From: Bacillota bacterium
Lineage (GTDB): Bacteria; Bacillota; Clostridia; Christensenellales; SZUA-584
Reading direction: 5' to 3'
Assembly: GCA_023390815.1 (NCBI GenBank)
Contig: JAEWCC010000051.1
Span: 6,511 to 70,510 of the forward strand
Length of the DNA: 64,000 bases
The notes below the pieces were generated by a model. The model was given only the letters and a program-made list of their open reading frames with translations. It was not told the DNA's origin and ran no database searches. Positions 1 to 8,909 of the stretch are shown here, piece after piece; positions within the stretch are counted from its first letter, which is position 1; the number at the start of each line of letters is the position of its first letter. A program made the translations under genes and the position numbers.

Positions 1-840
1 CTGACCGACAAGCAGCCCCTGCGCGGTATCCTCGAAGAGGCGCGTCGGCTTGAAGAGACGCCCGGGATGCTCATCTGCAACGTATTCAACGGGCAGGCCT
101 GGGTGGACGCGCCCCACATGGGGCCATCGATGGTCTGCATCCATGAGACAGACGAGAACGCTGCGCAGGAAGCTGCGGATCGACTCGCGCGGATGTTCTA
201 CGACGCGCGGTACGACTTTAAGTTTGAAATCGAGGCATGCCCGCCGATTGATGCGGTGCGCCTCGCGATGGAGGATCAGCCGCGTCCCGTGTTCGTTACC
301 GACAGCGGTGATAATACCACCGCGGGAGCGCCGGGGGACAGCGCCTTTATGCTGCGCCTCCTTCAGCAGATGGGCGTACAAAATGTGCTGCTCGGCGGCC
401 TGACGGACGCCCTGGCGGTGCGTGCGTGCGCGGACAGGGCCGTCGGCGATCATGTCCTCCTTACCGTGGGTGGCACGATCTCGCCCTCCGGTCCTAAAAC
501 TGATATCGAAGGGACGATACTTTATAAAGGGGACATCGAAGGCTGGTATGGGGAAAACGCAGGCCCGGCGGTGGTAATCCGTTCGGGCGGTATCGACGTA
601 ATCCTCACCGAAAACCGCTGCGCGCTGACCAAGCCGCGTATATTCAAGGGGCTGGGGCTTAATATCTGCGATTATCGCTTTGTGATTGTGAAGCTGGGGT
701 ATCTTTACCCGGAACTGCAGCAGGCCGCGCAGCGGGCCATACTCGCATTCACATCGGGCAGCAGCCCGGAGAGGCTGCAGGATATGGGCCTTAAGAATAT
801 CCGGAGGCCCATGTTCCCTCTCGACGATCATTTCATGTAA
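1..840 (+). CDS. M81/MlrC-family metallopeptidase-like protein, C-terminal part
   Basis: The gene enters the window already open: the frame reads from base 1 to the TAA at 838-840, so the true start and the N-terminal domain lie upstream. The visible 279 residues carry the hallmark of the MlrC C-terminal domain, DSGDNTTAGAPGDS at about residues 101-114, followed by GGLTD and a Gly-rich segment ending near FPLDDHFM. MlrC (peptidase family M81) was named for microcystin degradation. In Firmicutes homologues the substrate is unknown and the protein usually sits beside peptide or sugar catabolic genes. A hairpin terminator follows directly. The N-terminal metal site cannot be judged. The family call is firm, the function is not. 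Confidence 0.8.
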   Translation: MTDKQPLRGILEEARRLEETPGMLICNVFNGQAWVDAPHMGPSMVCIHETDENAAQEAADRLARMFYDARYDFKFEIEACPPIDAVRLAMEDQPRPVFVTDSGDNTTAGAPGDSAFMLRLLQQMGVQNVLLGGLTDALAVRACADRAVGDHVLLTVGGTISPSGPKTDIEGTILYKGDIEGWYGENAGPAVVIRSGGIDVILTENRCALTKPRIFKGLGLNICDYRFVIVKLGYLYPELQQAAQRAILAFTSGSSPERLQDMGLKNIRRPMFPLDDHFM

Positions 841-852
841 AAGTCATACCTG

Positions 853-883
853 ACGCGGACAGCTCACGCTGCCCGCGTTTTTC
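853..883 (+). terminator. Rho-independent terminator after the MlrC-like gene
   Basis: A GC-rich hairpin (ACGCGGACAGC pairing with GCTGCCCGCGT around a TCAC loop) is followed by a T run. It lies 13 bases after the stop codon. Confidence 0.75.
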
Positions 884-1046
884 GTAAAGGCTGTTCATAC
901 TAATCAAATGTAACAAAATAGGAAAAAACCAAGCCGACGCATTCCCTATTTCATATTTAAATGTTATAATGCAAAGATAGTGTTAAAAGGCGGCGAATAT
1001 CCGCTGAATATGACGCAATGCCAATAGAAAACGGCGGACATGGTAG

Positions 1047-4000
1047 ATGATGAAAGAGAAGAAGTATGGTTTCCCTTGGGGACAAGCCGGCCGGAAGTGG
1101 CTGAACAGAGGGATTTATTGCGGCATCATAATTGCAATAATGTTTTCAGGACTGTTTTCAGGTTGCAGTGAGGGCGCATCCTCGCACAATGTGAACGGGC
1201 TTTTCATTTCGGAAGTCGTCAGTTCCAACTCGGATTCGCTGGCAGACCCTGTTTACGGTTCTCCCGACTGGATAGAGCTTTATAACGGTTCCAGCAACGC
1301 GATCGACCTTGAGGGCTATACGCTTTATGAATCGACCGGGAACCGGTTTACATTCCCGGCTGTTTCGATCGCTGCGCAAAGCTATCTTGTCGTTTACTGC
1401 TGTCCCACGCTTGAAACACCGGAATCTGCACAGGAAACCGTTTCGGCAGAGACCGCAACGCCCGCCGCGGATGGCACAGCCGACGCAGTGGCGGGGCCGA
1501 TCTGCACCGGCTTTAAACTCTCCAGAGATGGCGCCAATATTACGCTCGCTTCCAGGGGAGGCACGCTTCAGGAACTGGCGGTTCCTTCGCTCGATACCGA
1601 TATCTCCTACGGGTTCCGGGATGACGGAACTTACGGTTACTTTATACAATCCACGCCCGGTCAGCCCAATACCACCCCGTCGTTTGCAACGATGGAGGAA
1701 CTGCGCGGCGGCGAACAGGTTTCGCTTCAGATCAGCGAGATACTGCCTAAGGATGTTTCCGACACGGAACCCTATGCCTGGGTGGAGTTATATAACGCAG
1801 GCGACAGTTCCATCCTGCTTTCGGATTACTACATCTCCGAGAACCTTTCCAATCTGAAAAAGGCTGCGCTGCCTGCCATTGAGCTTGCGGCGGGGCAATA
1901 TGCCGTTATCAAGTTCAGCGACCAGTCGGAAGAAAATTCTGTGCCTTTCAAGATTGGCAGCGATGAAACGACGATCGCGGTTTCCGATCATCTCGGCGTG
2001 ATGATCGATCGCATTGTCTGGGATTTGGATATACTCCCCGGCATATCCGCAGGCAAGGGCGAAGATGGCAGCACCGTATACTACCCCGTACCGACTCCAG
2101 GGGCAGCCAACAGCGCGAATTTCCTCGCCAGCACGGAAATTTCGCTGACCGAAGGTCTGGACGATGTGTACATCAACGAATTGCTCGTGAACAATACGTT
2201 TTCCGTGATTGATGCGTACGGCGAGCGCAGTCCCTGGGTGGAGCTGTACAATTCATCGAGCCAGCCGGTTTCCCTCTCCGGCTATGCGCTCTCCGACGAC
2301 CCGGAGAGCCTCTGGAAATGGAATCTGCCCGATATCACGCTTGAAGCCAACAGCTATATTGTGATCTACCTTTCGGGTCAGGATCAGCGCGGCGAACAGC
2401 TGCATACCAACTTCAAGTTGGGGGATGCAGATCATGCACTGTACTTGATCAACCTGACTTCGCAGAAGATGCAGACGGTCACGCTGCCTGCGGAAAACAA
2501 GGACAATGTATCGTACGGTCTTTCATCCGGCGGGCAGTGGATGTTCTATCCGCAGCCCACGCCGATGGCCGCAAACAGTACACAGGGCTTTACCGAGATC
2601 GCAAGCGTCGGCGGACAATACGCCGGCGTTTCGATCAACGAGGTGGCCAGCGTCAGCAAAGCCCGGGGCGGCGCAGCCGATTGGGTGGAACTCTTTAACG
2701 GCTCCACGGAGGATATCGACCTTTCCGGTTACTGCCTGTCCGATTCGAAAAACGATACGACCAAATGGCCCATTGGCAACATCCATATTCAAGCGGGGGG
2801 CTATGAAGTGATCGACGAATATGCCGCTGACGGAAATACAGGCGAACTGACGATCGCGCTGAGCGGAGAAACGCTGTATCTGTTCAGCCCGGAAGGACTG
2901 ATGCTCGATCGCTTCGAGACGGGCGTACTGCGCCCGGGGGTATCGCGCGGAGTATATATGAACAGCGACGCACAAAAAAGCGTCGCTTTCTTTGGTAATC
3001 CCACTCCGGGCAGCCAGAATAACGGAAGCGTTCTCAGCGGTTACTGTGATGCACCTTTGTTCTCTGTGCCGGGCGGTTATCACAACAGCTCCGTTACGCT
3101 CGAAATGACGACCAAAACCCAGGGCGGCGTCATCCACTACACGACGGACGGTTCGACACCGACGGCGAATTCCCCGCAATATACTGCTCCCCTTACGATA
3201 TCCGACACAAAGACGGTGCGCGCAATCGCGGTGGCGGAAGGACGAATTACCAGTGACGAGATGGTGGCAACATATTTGCTGGATGATACCCACTCTTTGC
3301 CCGTCGTATGCCTTTCAATAAATCAGAGCGATCTCAGTTACGTGTTTGGCAGCACAGGCCGTAAGGATACCCGTGAGCGCGCGGGTTATGTGGAATATTA
3401 CGAACCCGACGGCACACTGGGCGTCAGTTTTCCCGCAGGTTTTCGCATCGCGGGCGCAGGCACACGCGCTGCGAAGCAGAAATCCATCAACCTATATCTG
3501 CGCGGCGGCTATGGCCGCAGTTCCGTTACATACCCGTTCTTCGACGGCTATGATCTGACGACATTCAAATCGCTCTCCTTGCGCAACATGGGGGCGTGGC
3601 AGGATATGACGCGAATGAAGGACGTATTCGTGTCCACAGCCGCAAACGGCTTGAATCTGGACAACGCGCAGGCGAAATTTGCGGTTGTCTACATCAACGG
3701 TAATTACTGGGGGCTGTACGAATTTAAAGAGAACCAGAACGAAGAGTATTTCGCTGCCCGGCACGGTATCGATGCGGATAACGTTGTGATGGTACGCGGC
3801 AACAAATATAACGTGCAGACGGGCCGCACGGACCAGGACATCGTCAGCCTGTATTCTCTCGCTCAGCGGAATATGAACAACGCGGATACCTTTGCAGAAT
3901 ATACGAGCCTTGCCGATTCAGATTATTTTATGGATTACCTGATTGCAGAGACCTTCTTTGGCTGTTATGACACATATAATCAGAAGTTTGCGCATACCAC

Positions 4001-4463
4001 GGACGATCAAATGAAATGGCGGCCTGTATTTTACGATTTTGATATATGCCTTGCGAGCAAATCCGAGTCCTACTTCGGGACCTTTTTCTGCGATACATAT
4101 ACACGGCAGGAAATCGATTCGATGGGGAAAGAACACATTACCTATATGTATCTCTATAACGCATTCATCAAGAATGACGAGTGGAAGCAGAAATTTATCA
4201 AAAGATATGCCGAAGTGCTGAATACCACCTTCGCAACCGACAGGCTTTTAGCGCTGTATGACGGTATGGTGAACTCCATCAAGGGCGAGATCCCGCATAC
4301 TTCATCGAAATGGGGCTTTCCGTCCTCCGTGGGCAGGTGGGAGAGAGATACCCAGAATATGCGCAATGTCATCGAGAAGCGCAGGGGATATATGATTGAA
4401 AATCTGCAGAACTACTTCCATTTGTCTAACGATGATATGAAGGCGCTGTTCCCGAACGGATAG
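1047..4463 (+). CDS. CotH-kinase lipoprotein with four lamin-tail domains
   Basis: This is a secreted lipoprotein of 1138 residues. The N-terminus has a basic stretch, a hydrophobic core and the lipobox FSGC, with Cys at about residue 40. Four lamin-tail (LTD) repeats follow near residues 50-160, 225-345, 375-500 and 525-645, each with a WVELYN or WIELYN type core (WVELFN in the fourth). A chitobiase C-terminal-like domain (IHYTTDGSTPT) lies at about 690-735. The last third is a CotH kinase domain, with VVYINGNYWGLYEFKEN and a WRPVFYDFD segment. CotH domains are atypical protein kinases, first seen in spore-coat morphogenesis; LTD domains are thought to bind surfaces or polymers. The ribosome binding site is weak, and an ATG at 1050 is equally possible. 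A TATAAT lies at 965-970 with a poor -35. The substrate is unknown. Confidence 0.85.
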   Translation: MMKEKKYGFPWGQAGRKWLNRGIYCGIIIAIMFSGLFSGCSEGASSHNVNGLFISEVVSSNSDSLADPVYGSPDWIELYNGSSNAIDLEGYTLYESTGNRFTFPAVSIAAQSYLVVYCCPTLETPESAQETVSAETATPAADGTADAVAGPICTGFKLSRDGANITLASRGGTLQELAVPSLDTDISYGFRDDGTYGYFIQSTPGQPNTTPSFATMEELRGGEQVSLQISEILPKDVSDTEPYAWVELYNAGDSSILLSDYYISENLSNLKKAALPAIELAAGQYAVIKFSDQSEENSVPFKIGSDETTIAVSDHLGVMIDRIVWDLDILPGISAGKGEDGSTVYYPVPTPGAANSANFLASTEISLTEGLDDVYINELLVNNTFSVIDAYGERSPWVELYNSSSQPVSLSGYALSDDPESLWKWNLPDITLEANSYIVIYLSGQDQRGEQLHTNFKLGDADHALYLINLTSQKMQTVTLPAENKDNVSYGLSSGGQWMFYPQPTPMAANSTQGFTEIASVGGQYAGVSINEVASVSKARGGAADWVELFNGSTEDIDLSGYCLSDSKNDTTKWPIGNIHIQAGGYEVIDEYAADGNTGELTIALSGETLYLFSPEGLMLDRFETGVLRPGVSRGVYMNSDAQKSVAFFGNPTPGSQNNGSVLSGYCDAPLFSVPGGYHNSSVTLEMTTKTQGGVIHYTTDGSTPTANSPQYTAPLTISDTKTVRAIAVAEGRITSDEMVATYLLDDTHSLPVVCLSINQSDLSYVFGSTGRKDTRERAGYVEYYEPDGTLGVSFPAGFRIAGAGTRAAKQKSINLYLRGGYGRSSVTYPFFDGYDLTTFKSLSLRNMGAWQDMTRMKDVFVSTAANGLNLDNAQAKFAVVYINGNYWGLYEFKENQNEEYFAARHGIDADNVVMVRGNKYNVQTGRTDQDIVSLYSLAQRNMNNADTFAEYTSLADSDYFMDYLIAETFFGCYDTYNQKFAHTTDDQMKWRPVFYDFDICLASKSESYFGTFFCDTYTRQEIDSMGKEHITYMYLYNAFIKNDEWKQKFIKRYAEVLNTTFATDRLLALYDGMVNSIKGEIPHTSSKWGFPSSVGRWERDTQNMRNVIEKRRGYMIENLQNYFHLSNDDMKALFPNG

Positions 4464-4523
4464 GCTTCAATTAGCGCCTGCCAAGCTGTCTTGGCTGCGT
4501 ATCCTTCATTGTGTCTTAACGGG

Positions 4524-5240
4524 CTATTGCTTGAATATCTCCGAAAGACCCGCGATGCCGGTGCCGAGTGCTTGGCGGATGGCGTCCAGCGCCGCGGTTT
4601 CATCTCGGCTCCGTATTGCGTTTAGCAGGGCCCGATGCATCCGGGCGGACTCGCTGCGCCGCTCACTGCTCGTGAAGAATGATTTAAGAAAGAGACGGAT
4701 TGCAGTCTCGAAAGAGCTGAATATCATGGCATATACGGCGTTTCCCGACGCCGCTGTGAGCGCGTGGTGAAAGCTGAAATTGCCATCAACAAAGCTTTCG
4801 ATATTTTGAGAGAGTTCCATTGCTGACAGGGCTTCATGCATCTGCAGAAGTATCTCTTCAGATGCATTTTCCATGGCCAGACGCGTGCATTCACATTCCA
4901 GCAGAAGCCGCATATCCATCATATTGTCAAACAGCGTCCAGTCCATCTTATCCGCATCATAGTTCATGAGGGAGAGCAGTATCTGTGGAGTACCCTGTTT
5001 TTTAAAGTCGGTTACGAATGTCCCATGCCGCGGTACGATGCGCACAAAGCCGCGGTGTTCAAGTTCGAGTATGCAAAGGTTAATCAGACTGCGGCTGATT
5101 CCCATGGCAGCGGCCAGCTCGCGCTCGGGTGGCAAACGGTCGCCCGGTTTAAAATCCCCAGAAAGAAAACTCTTTTCCAGTTCGCGGATGGCTTGTTCCT
5201 TTAAGCTGGTGTTGGTTAGTTTGGAAAACGAGGCGCTCAT
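4524..5240 (-). CDS. FadR-type GntR family transcriptional regulator
   Basis: A 238-residue regulator. The N-terminal winged helix-turn-helix (residues about 10-75) contains GDRLPPERELAAAMGISRS. The C-terminal FCD-type all-helical ligand domain contains the acidic and His positions typical of metal/carboxylate-binding FadR proteins (FHHALTAASGN, MHRALLNAI). The start is set by AAGGAG five bases before ATG. Its neighbours encode an aldolase and an aminotransferase on the same strand further upstream, so it probably senses a sugar acid or related carboxylate. A perfect GGTGGC/GCCACC palindrome sits in its leader and may be its own operator. The ligand cannot be read from the sequence. Confidence 0.88.
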   Translation of the reverse strand: MSASFSKLTNTSLKEQAIRELEKSFLSGDFKPGDRLPPERELAAAMGISRSLINLCILELEHRGFVRIVPRHGTFVTDFKKQGTPQILLSLMNYDADKMDWTLFDNMMDMRLLLECECTRLAMENASEEILLQMHEALSAMELSQNIESFVDGNFSFHHALTAASGNAVYAMIFSSFETAIRLFLKSFFTSSERRSESARMHRALLNAIRSRDETAALDAIRQALGTGIAGLSEIFKQ

Positions 5241-5293
5241 GATGGCTCCTTATAATTGCGAGTGGATGAGTGTTATGGAATATGAATCATGTT

Positions 5294-5308
5294 GGTGGCT
5301 TGGCCACC
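5294..5308. promoter_or_regulatory. Palindrome in the leader of the GntR gene, possible operator
   Basis: GGTGGC-TTG-GCCACC is a perfect 6-bp inverted repeat about 55 bases upstream of the regulator start. Position and symmetry suit autoregulation by a dimeric GntR protein. No second site was seen to confirm it. Confidence 0.4.
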
Positions 5309-5398
5309 TGCCAATAATACTATGAGAAGTCGAATAATACAAGTATTTGACTGATAAATCTATGCGCTTTTTATAGTTCAGGTATCGTATATCCGTGA

Positions 5399-5426
5399 AA
5401 ACAAAAGGCCCTGCGTTGCAGGGCCG
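5399..5426 (-). terminator. Terminator of the aminotransferase-aldolase operon
   Basis: On the minus strand GGCCCTG-CAAC-GCAGGGCC is followed by TTTTG TTTT. It lies about 30 bases after the aldolase stop codon. Confidence 0.8.
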
Positions 5427-5456
5427 AGGGAAAAATGAACAAGAGGGCATTTTATT

Positions 5457-6572
5457 CTATTGCGTCTTCAGCTTGGAATATTTCTTCTTGTAAACGTACC
5501 GCATCAGCGCGCATTCGATCGCGGGGATGGGCGAAACTTTCTTTCCCTGAACGGAGAGCGCAGTCTTACATGCTTTATCAAGCACCATTTCGACCGCGGA
5601 AGCCTCGTCTTCGTTCTCGGCGCAGCACAGCGCGCCCTGGCCGTTCAGCAATACTGCGTTGCGACCTTTAAGCGCCCTGACAACCCCGGTTTCGTCGTCG
5701 GAATCGGCAGCCAGCACGTTGCAGCCGACGATCTGGGCGAAATCGTCCAGCATGGGTGAAATGGTGCTTAGCTTGCGGGATGCGTCGACGATATACGGCA
5801 GAACCGAAGCGATAATGGCACCGATATCCGTTCGGGCGAGATAGATCGCCCTGTGGATCTTTGCTTCGGGCGGCATCGGTGCACCATTCAGCCCCTTTCC
5901 GGATGAAATATCAAAGGACATGAAGCCGTTGTCCGTTTCCAGTATCATGTTGTTTGCGGTGCGGCGGCTGGAACGGACCGTGCATCCGGGAACCTCGGCG
6001 GCTTCAAAGGCAGCGACGAAGCGCGCGCAGGCGCGCTCCAGCGCGTGCGCAGCTTCAAACGCCTCAGAAGCATCACTGCCAAAGCAAACCGCGCCGTGAT
6101 GCGCCATCAGGATTGCGCAACTGGTTGAACGCGCAAGTGCCGCGGCGACATTTTTACGCAGCCGCTTCGTTCCCGGCAGGCCGTAAGTCGCGACGGGGGC
6201 GTCGCCGCCGATTCGCTGCACGGCTTCAGCTTCGGTTAACTTCACGTCTGCGCCCAATACGCCCGCAATGGATGCATTGATCTGATGCGTATGAATCACG
6301 AAACCGGCTTCGGGCTTTATGCGGTATACCTCTGCATGGACGCCCTTTTCGGACGAGGGCTTATGGGGGCCTTGCCATGAAAGGTCCTCAATACTTACGA
6401 CAGCGATATCCTCGGGCTGCAAGGTATCGTATGCCATTCCGCTCGGCGTGATGGCGAAATGGCCGCTGTCGATGCGGCAGCTGACGTTGCCCCAGGTGCG
6501 CGCGATCAACCCGGTTTCAACGAGTTGTCTGCCCGCACTGACGACTGCCTCCTGCGCTTCTCTGATATTCAT
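5457..6572 (-). CDS. Tandem class II aldolase/adducin protein with an inactive second domain
   Basis: Two class II aldolase (FucA/AraD-like) domains in one chain of 371 residues. The first half keeps the metal site: a Glu in KGVHAEVYR, the HTH pair in VIHTHQIN, and a third His in LMAHHGAVC. This predicts a zinc-dependent retro-aldol or epimerase reaction on a phosphorylated sugar. The second half (residues about 200-345) has the same layout but no ligands: HTH is replaced by SVL, and the third His by Gln (LLNGQGALC). It therefore looks like a pseudo-aldolase, perhaps an oligomerisation or regulatory unit. ATG at 6572 is preferred over a GTG nine bases upstream because it gives better spacing to the GGCGGG-type site. 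It lies 15 bases behind the aminotransferase. Confidence 0.82.
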   Translation of the reverse strand: MNIREAQEAVVSAGRQLVETGLIARTWGNVSCRIDSGHFAITPSGMAYDTLQPEDIAVVSIEDLSWQGPHKPSSEKGVHAEVYRIKPEAGFVIHTHQINASIAGVLGADVKLTEAEAVQRIGGDAPVATYGLPGTKRLRKNVAAALARSTSCAILMAHHGAVCFGSDASEAFEAAHALERACARFVAAFEAAEVPGCTVRSSRRTANNMILETDNGFMSFDISSGKGLNGAPMPPEAKIHRAIYLARTDIGAIIASVLPYIVDASRKLSTISPMLDDFAQIVGCNVLAADSDDETGVVRALKGRNAVLLNGQGALCCAENEDEASAVEMVLDKACKTALSVQGKKVSPIPAIECALMRYVYKKKYSKLKTQ

Positions 6573-6587
6573 GCGTTTCACCCGCCT

Positions 6588-8063
6588 TCAGGACATCTGC
6601 GCGACGTTCGCAAACACGCGGTCAAAACGGGCAAGCGCATCGTCGATGAGCTCTTCCGTGTAAGCGGCGCTGGTATACAGACGGCTTCCGGCCAGCGTGA
6701 CGAGGCCTTCCGCCATATAGGCTGCGCCCATATGCTCCATTTCCTTCTTGCGGATGGAAGTCTGCTTGAGCACGTCGGGCACCGTCCAGAGCTTGCCCCA
6801 GTTGATGGAGAAATGCATGGTGCCTACGGTCTCCAAATGGCAGATGGAGCCCTGATTGAATGCAACGAACGGCAGCCCGTGCTTTTGGATAAGGGCTTTG
6901 AGCCCTTCGGTGAGACGGTCGCCCATCAGGCCCGCCTTCTGGCACGCGTTCGTTCTTTCGATTTCACAAAGGGTATGGTAACCCGCAACACAGCTTAATG
7001 GATTAGCGGCCATGGTTCCGCCGATCAGAGCTTTTTTGTGCTTATCGCCGGTCTGAATGCCTGCGGCGAGATACTTCATATATTCGCGCTTTCCGCCCAA
7101 TCCGCCCGCGCCGGGATAACCGCCCGCAACCACTTTGCCGAATACTGTGAGGTCAGGGGAGACGCCGAAATAACCTTGCGCGCCTGAGAGGCCGATGCGG
7201 AACGCGGTGACGACTTCATCGAAAATCAGCAGCGCGCCGTATTTTTTGCACAGCCGTTCCGCCTCTTTGTTGAAGTTCAGGCTCAAAGGGCGGGTGCCGC
7301 TCTCCGGGCCGACTGGCTCGATCAGCACCGCGGCGGTGCCGCCGCGCAGCGTATTCGCCTTAAGCTTGCGTTCGAGCGCTGCGAGGTCGTCGGGGAAGAA
7401 TTCCTGCGTATTGCGGAAGCAGAAGTGCGGTACGCCGTGCGCCTGCGTCCACTTGGAACCGGGAATGCGGATGCCGTACGCCAGTTGGTCGCTCCAGCCA
7501 TGGTACGCGCCGCCCATTTTGATCACATACTTATGCTTTGTGGCCAGCCGCGCGACGCGGATCGCCGCCATGCAGGCCTCCGTGCCTGAGCCCAGCATGC
7601 GGAACATCTCGACCGAAGGGATCAGTTCGGATATCTTGCTGGCCAGCTTGTATTCGTATTCGTGGAACAGCCCGGTGGAGGGACCGCAATAGTTGAGCAA
7701 ATCGATCACGTGGGAACGCACCGCTTCGGGGTTGCTCCCCAGCACCGTCGGGCCGCCCGCCTGAAGAAAGTCTAGGTACCGGTTGCCGTCAATATCGTAG
7801 AGAAAAGCGCCTTCAGCTTTTTCAAATACGAGCGGGAACGGATGATTGAACGCAAGGTTGTGCTGCACCCCGCCGGGGATGAGCGTCTTTGCATGATCGA
7901 TCATCTCTTTGGAACGCGGGCACTTCTCTTCGTAGTATTCCTGTTCATACGCTTTGAGCGCATCGGGTTTGATGGAGTAGATGGGTTTTGCTATCAGGGC
8001 GTCGAGCGCAGACGAGACTTCCTTTGCATCGGGGTAATGCGATATTGCAAACCGAGTATCCAT
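6588..8063 (-). CDS. Class III aminotransferase, glutamate-1-semialdehyde aminomutase-like
   Basis: A fold-type I PLP enzyme of 491 residues. Visible are the cofactor-phosphate segment GSGTEACMAAIRVAR, the aromatic stacking motif AYHGWSD, LLIFDEVVTAFR with the PLP-nitrogen Asp, and the Schiff-base Lys in LTVFGKVVAGGYP. The closest recognisable type is GSA aminomutase (HemL-like). However, no haem gene is nearby and the operon partner is a class II aldolase, so a catabolic transamination of an amino sugar or oxo-acid is more likely. The start at 8063 has GGAGG six bases upstream. An in-frame extension to 8108 would run through the TetR operator and is rejected. It heads the minus-strand operon controlled by the palindrome at 8089-8108. 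Confidence 0.85.
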   Translation of the reverse strand: MDTRFAISHYPDAKEVSSALDALIAKPIYSIKPDALKAYEQEYYEEKCPRSKEMIDHAKTLIPGGVQHNLAFNHPFPLVFEKAEGAFLYDIDGNRYLDFLQAGGPTVLGSNPEAVRSHVIDLLNYCGPSTGLFHEYEYKLASKISELIPSVEMFRMLGSGTEACMAAIRVARLATKHKYVIKMGGAYHGWSDQLAYGIRIPGSKWTQAHGVPHFCFRNTQEFFPDDLAALERKLKANTLRGGTAAVLIEPVGPESGTRPLSLNFNKEAERLCKKYGALLIFDEVVTAFRIGLSGAQGYFGVSPDLTVFGKVVAGGYPGAGGLGGKREYMKYLAAGIQTGDKHKKALIGGTMAANPLSCVAGYHTLCEIERTNACQKAGLMGDRLTEGLKALIQKHGLPFVAFNQGSICHLETVGTMHFSINWGKLWTVPDVLKQTSIRKKEMEHMGAAYMAEGLVTLAGSRLYTSAAYTEELIDDALARFDRVFANVAQMS

Positions 8064-8088
8064 GGGAGACCTCCGCTTGTTTGATGGT

Positions 8089-8142
8089 GTGAGCGAATGT
8101 TCACTCACCAGTATTATAAGCCTGTTGTTGTCAGAATGTCAA
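8089..8142 (-). promoter_or_regulatory. Aminotransferase promoter with TetR operator O1
   Basis: On the minus strand TTGACA (8137-8142) and TATAAT (8113-8118) are separated by 18 bases, close to consensus. Immediately downstream, over the start point, lies the 20-bp near-palindrome GTGAGCGAATGTTCACTCAC (8089-8108), with 16 of 20 positions symmetric. A near-identical copy sits at the facing promoter. Confidence 0.85.
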
Positions 8143-8151
8143 ATATTAAGC

Positions 8152-8207
8152 TTGTATTTTTATGGGCATTGTGATATGTTCAAGATAGTGAGCGAACATT
8201 CACTCAT
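8152..8207 (+). promoter_or_regulatory. tetR promoter with TetR operator O2
   Basis: TTGTAT (8152-8157) and TATGTT (8175-8180) are spaced by 17 bases. The 20-bp palindrome GTGAGCGAACATTCACTCAT (8188-8207) lies just downstream and matches O1 at all but two or three positions. The regulator gene begins 15 bases later, so both divergent promoters should be repressed by the TetR protein. Confidence 0.8.
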
Positions 8208-8221
8208 GTCGGGAGGAACCA

Positions 8222-8869
8222 GTGATTACAGCATTCCACAAGGATACGTTTGACCGAATCCCTGATGAAAAACGGGCACGGATCATTGAGATCGCCACAG
8301 CCGAGTTTGCGGGCAAGGGTTTCGACAATGCCAATATCAACGACATCGCCGAGAAAGCCGGGATCAGCGTGGGCTCGCTGTATAAATACTTCGATTCCAA
8401 GGAGAACTTCTTTCTGACCTGCGTAAGCTTTGGAATTGAAACCCTGCAGGTTGTTTTAAGCGACGCGCTCGAATCGGACGAGGACATCATGGTCAAGACC
8501 GAGAAGATGCTGCGTCTCATACAGAAGCACACGCGGGAGAATCGCGATCTCATCCGGCTGTATAATGAGATCACTTCCGAGAGCAATTCCGCACTGGTCA
8601 AAAAGCTTTCGAGAGAACTCGAAGAGATATCGGCAAACGCTTATACCACGCTCATAAGGCAGGCGCAGGAAAAAGGCGAAATTCGTGAAGATGCGGACCC
8701 ACAGCTTTGCGCGTTCTTCGCAGACAGCCTGTTCATGATGCTGCAGTTTTCCTATGCGTGCGAATACTATCAGGAGCGTTTCCGAATCTATGCGGGGGAG
8801 AATATATTCGACCGTGACGAGGCGGTCGTTCAGCAGTTTCTGCGTTTCATAAAGGCAGCCCTTAAATAA
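8222..8869 (+). CDS. TetR/AcrR family transcriptional regulator
   Basis: A 215-residue regulator starting at GTG with GGGAGGA seven bases upstream. The N-terminal TetR helix-turn-helix is clear: RARIIEIATAEFAGKGF, then INDIAEKAGISVGSLYKYF (residues about 15-58). The remainder is the variable helical ligand-binding and dimerisation domain. It lies between two copies of a GTGAGCGAA-type palindrome placed at two divergent promoters. The simplest reading is a repressor of both the aminotransferase-aldolase operon and its own tetR-kinase operon. The inducer is unknown, but an intermediate of the kinase/aldolase pathway is likely. Confidence 0.92.
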   Translation: MITAFHKDTFDRIPDEKRARIIEIATAEFAGKGFDNANINDIAEKAGISVGSLYKYFDSKENFFLTCVSFGIETLQVVLSDALESDEDIMVKTEKMLRLIQKHTRENRDLIRLYNEITSESNSALVKKLSRELEEISANAYTTLIRQAQEKGEIREDADPQLCAFFADSLFMMLQFSYACEYYQERFRIYAGENIFDRDEAVVQQFLRFIKAALK

Positions 8870-8909
8870 TAAGCTTTACTGGAATTAAGCAGTACTGGAG
8901 GCGATGCAG

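Noticed and set aside
1158..1649. 163-codon minus-strand frame inside the CotH gene
   Set aside because: Inside a clear coding region on the other strand; no start signals.
8064..8108. Upstream extension of the aminotransferase start
   Set aside because: Would translate the TetR operator; GGAGG is correctly spaced to ATG at 8063.
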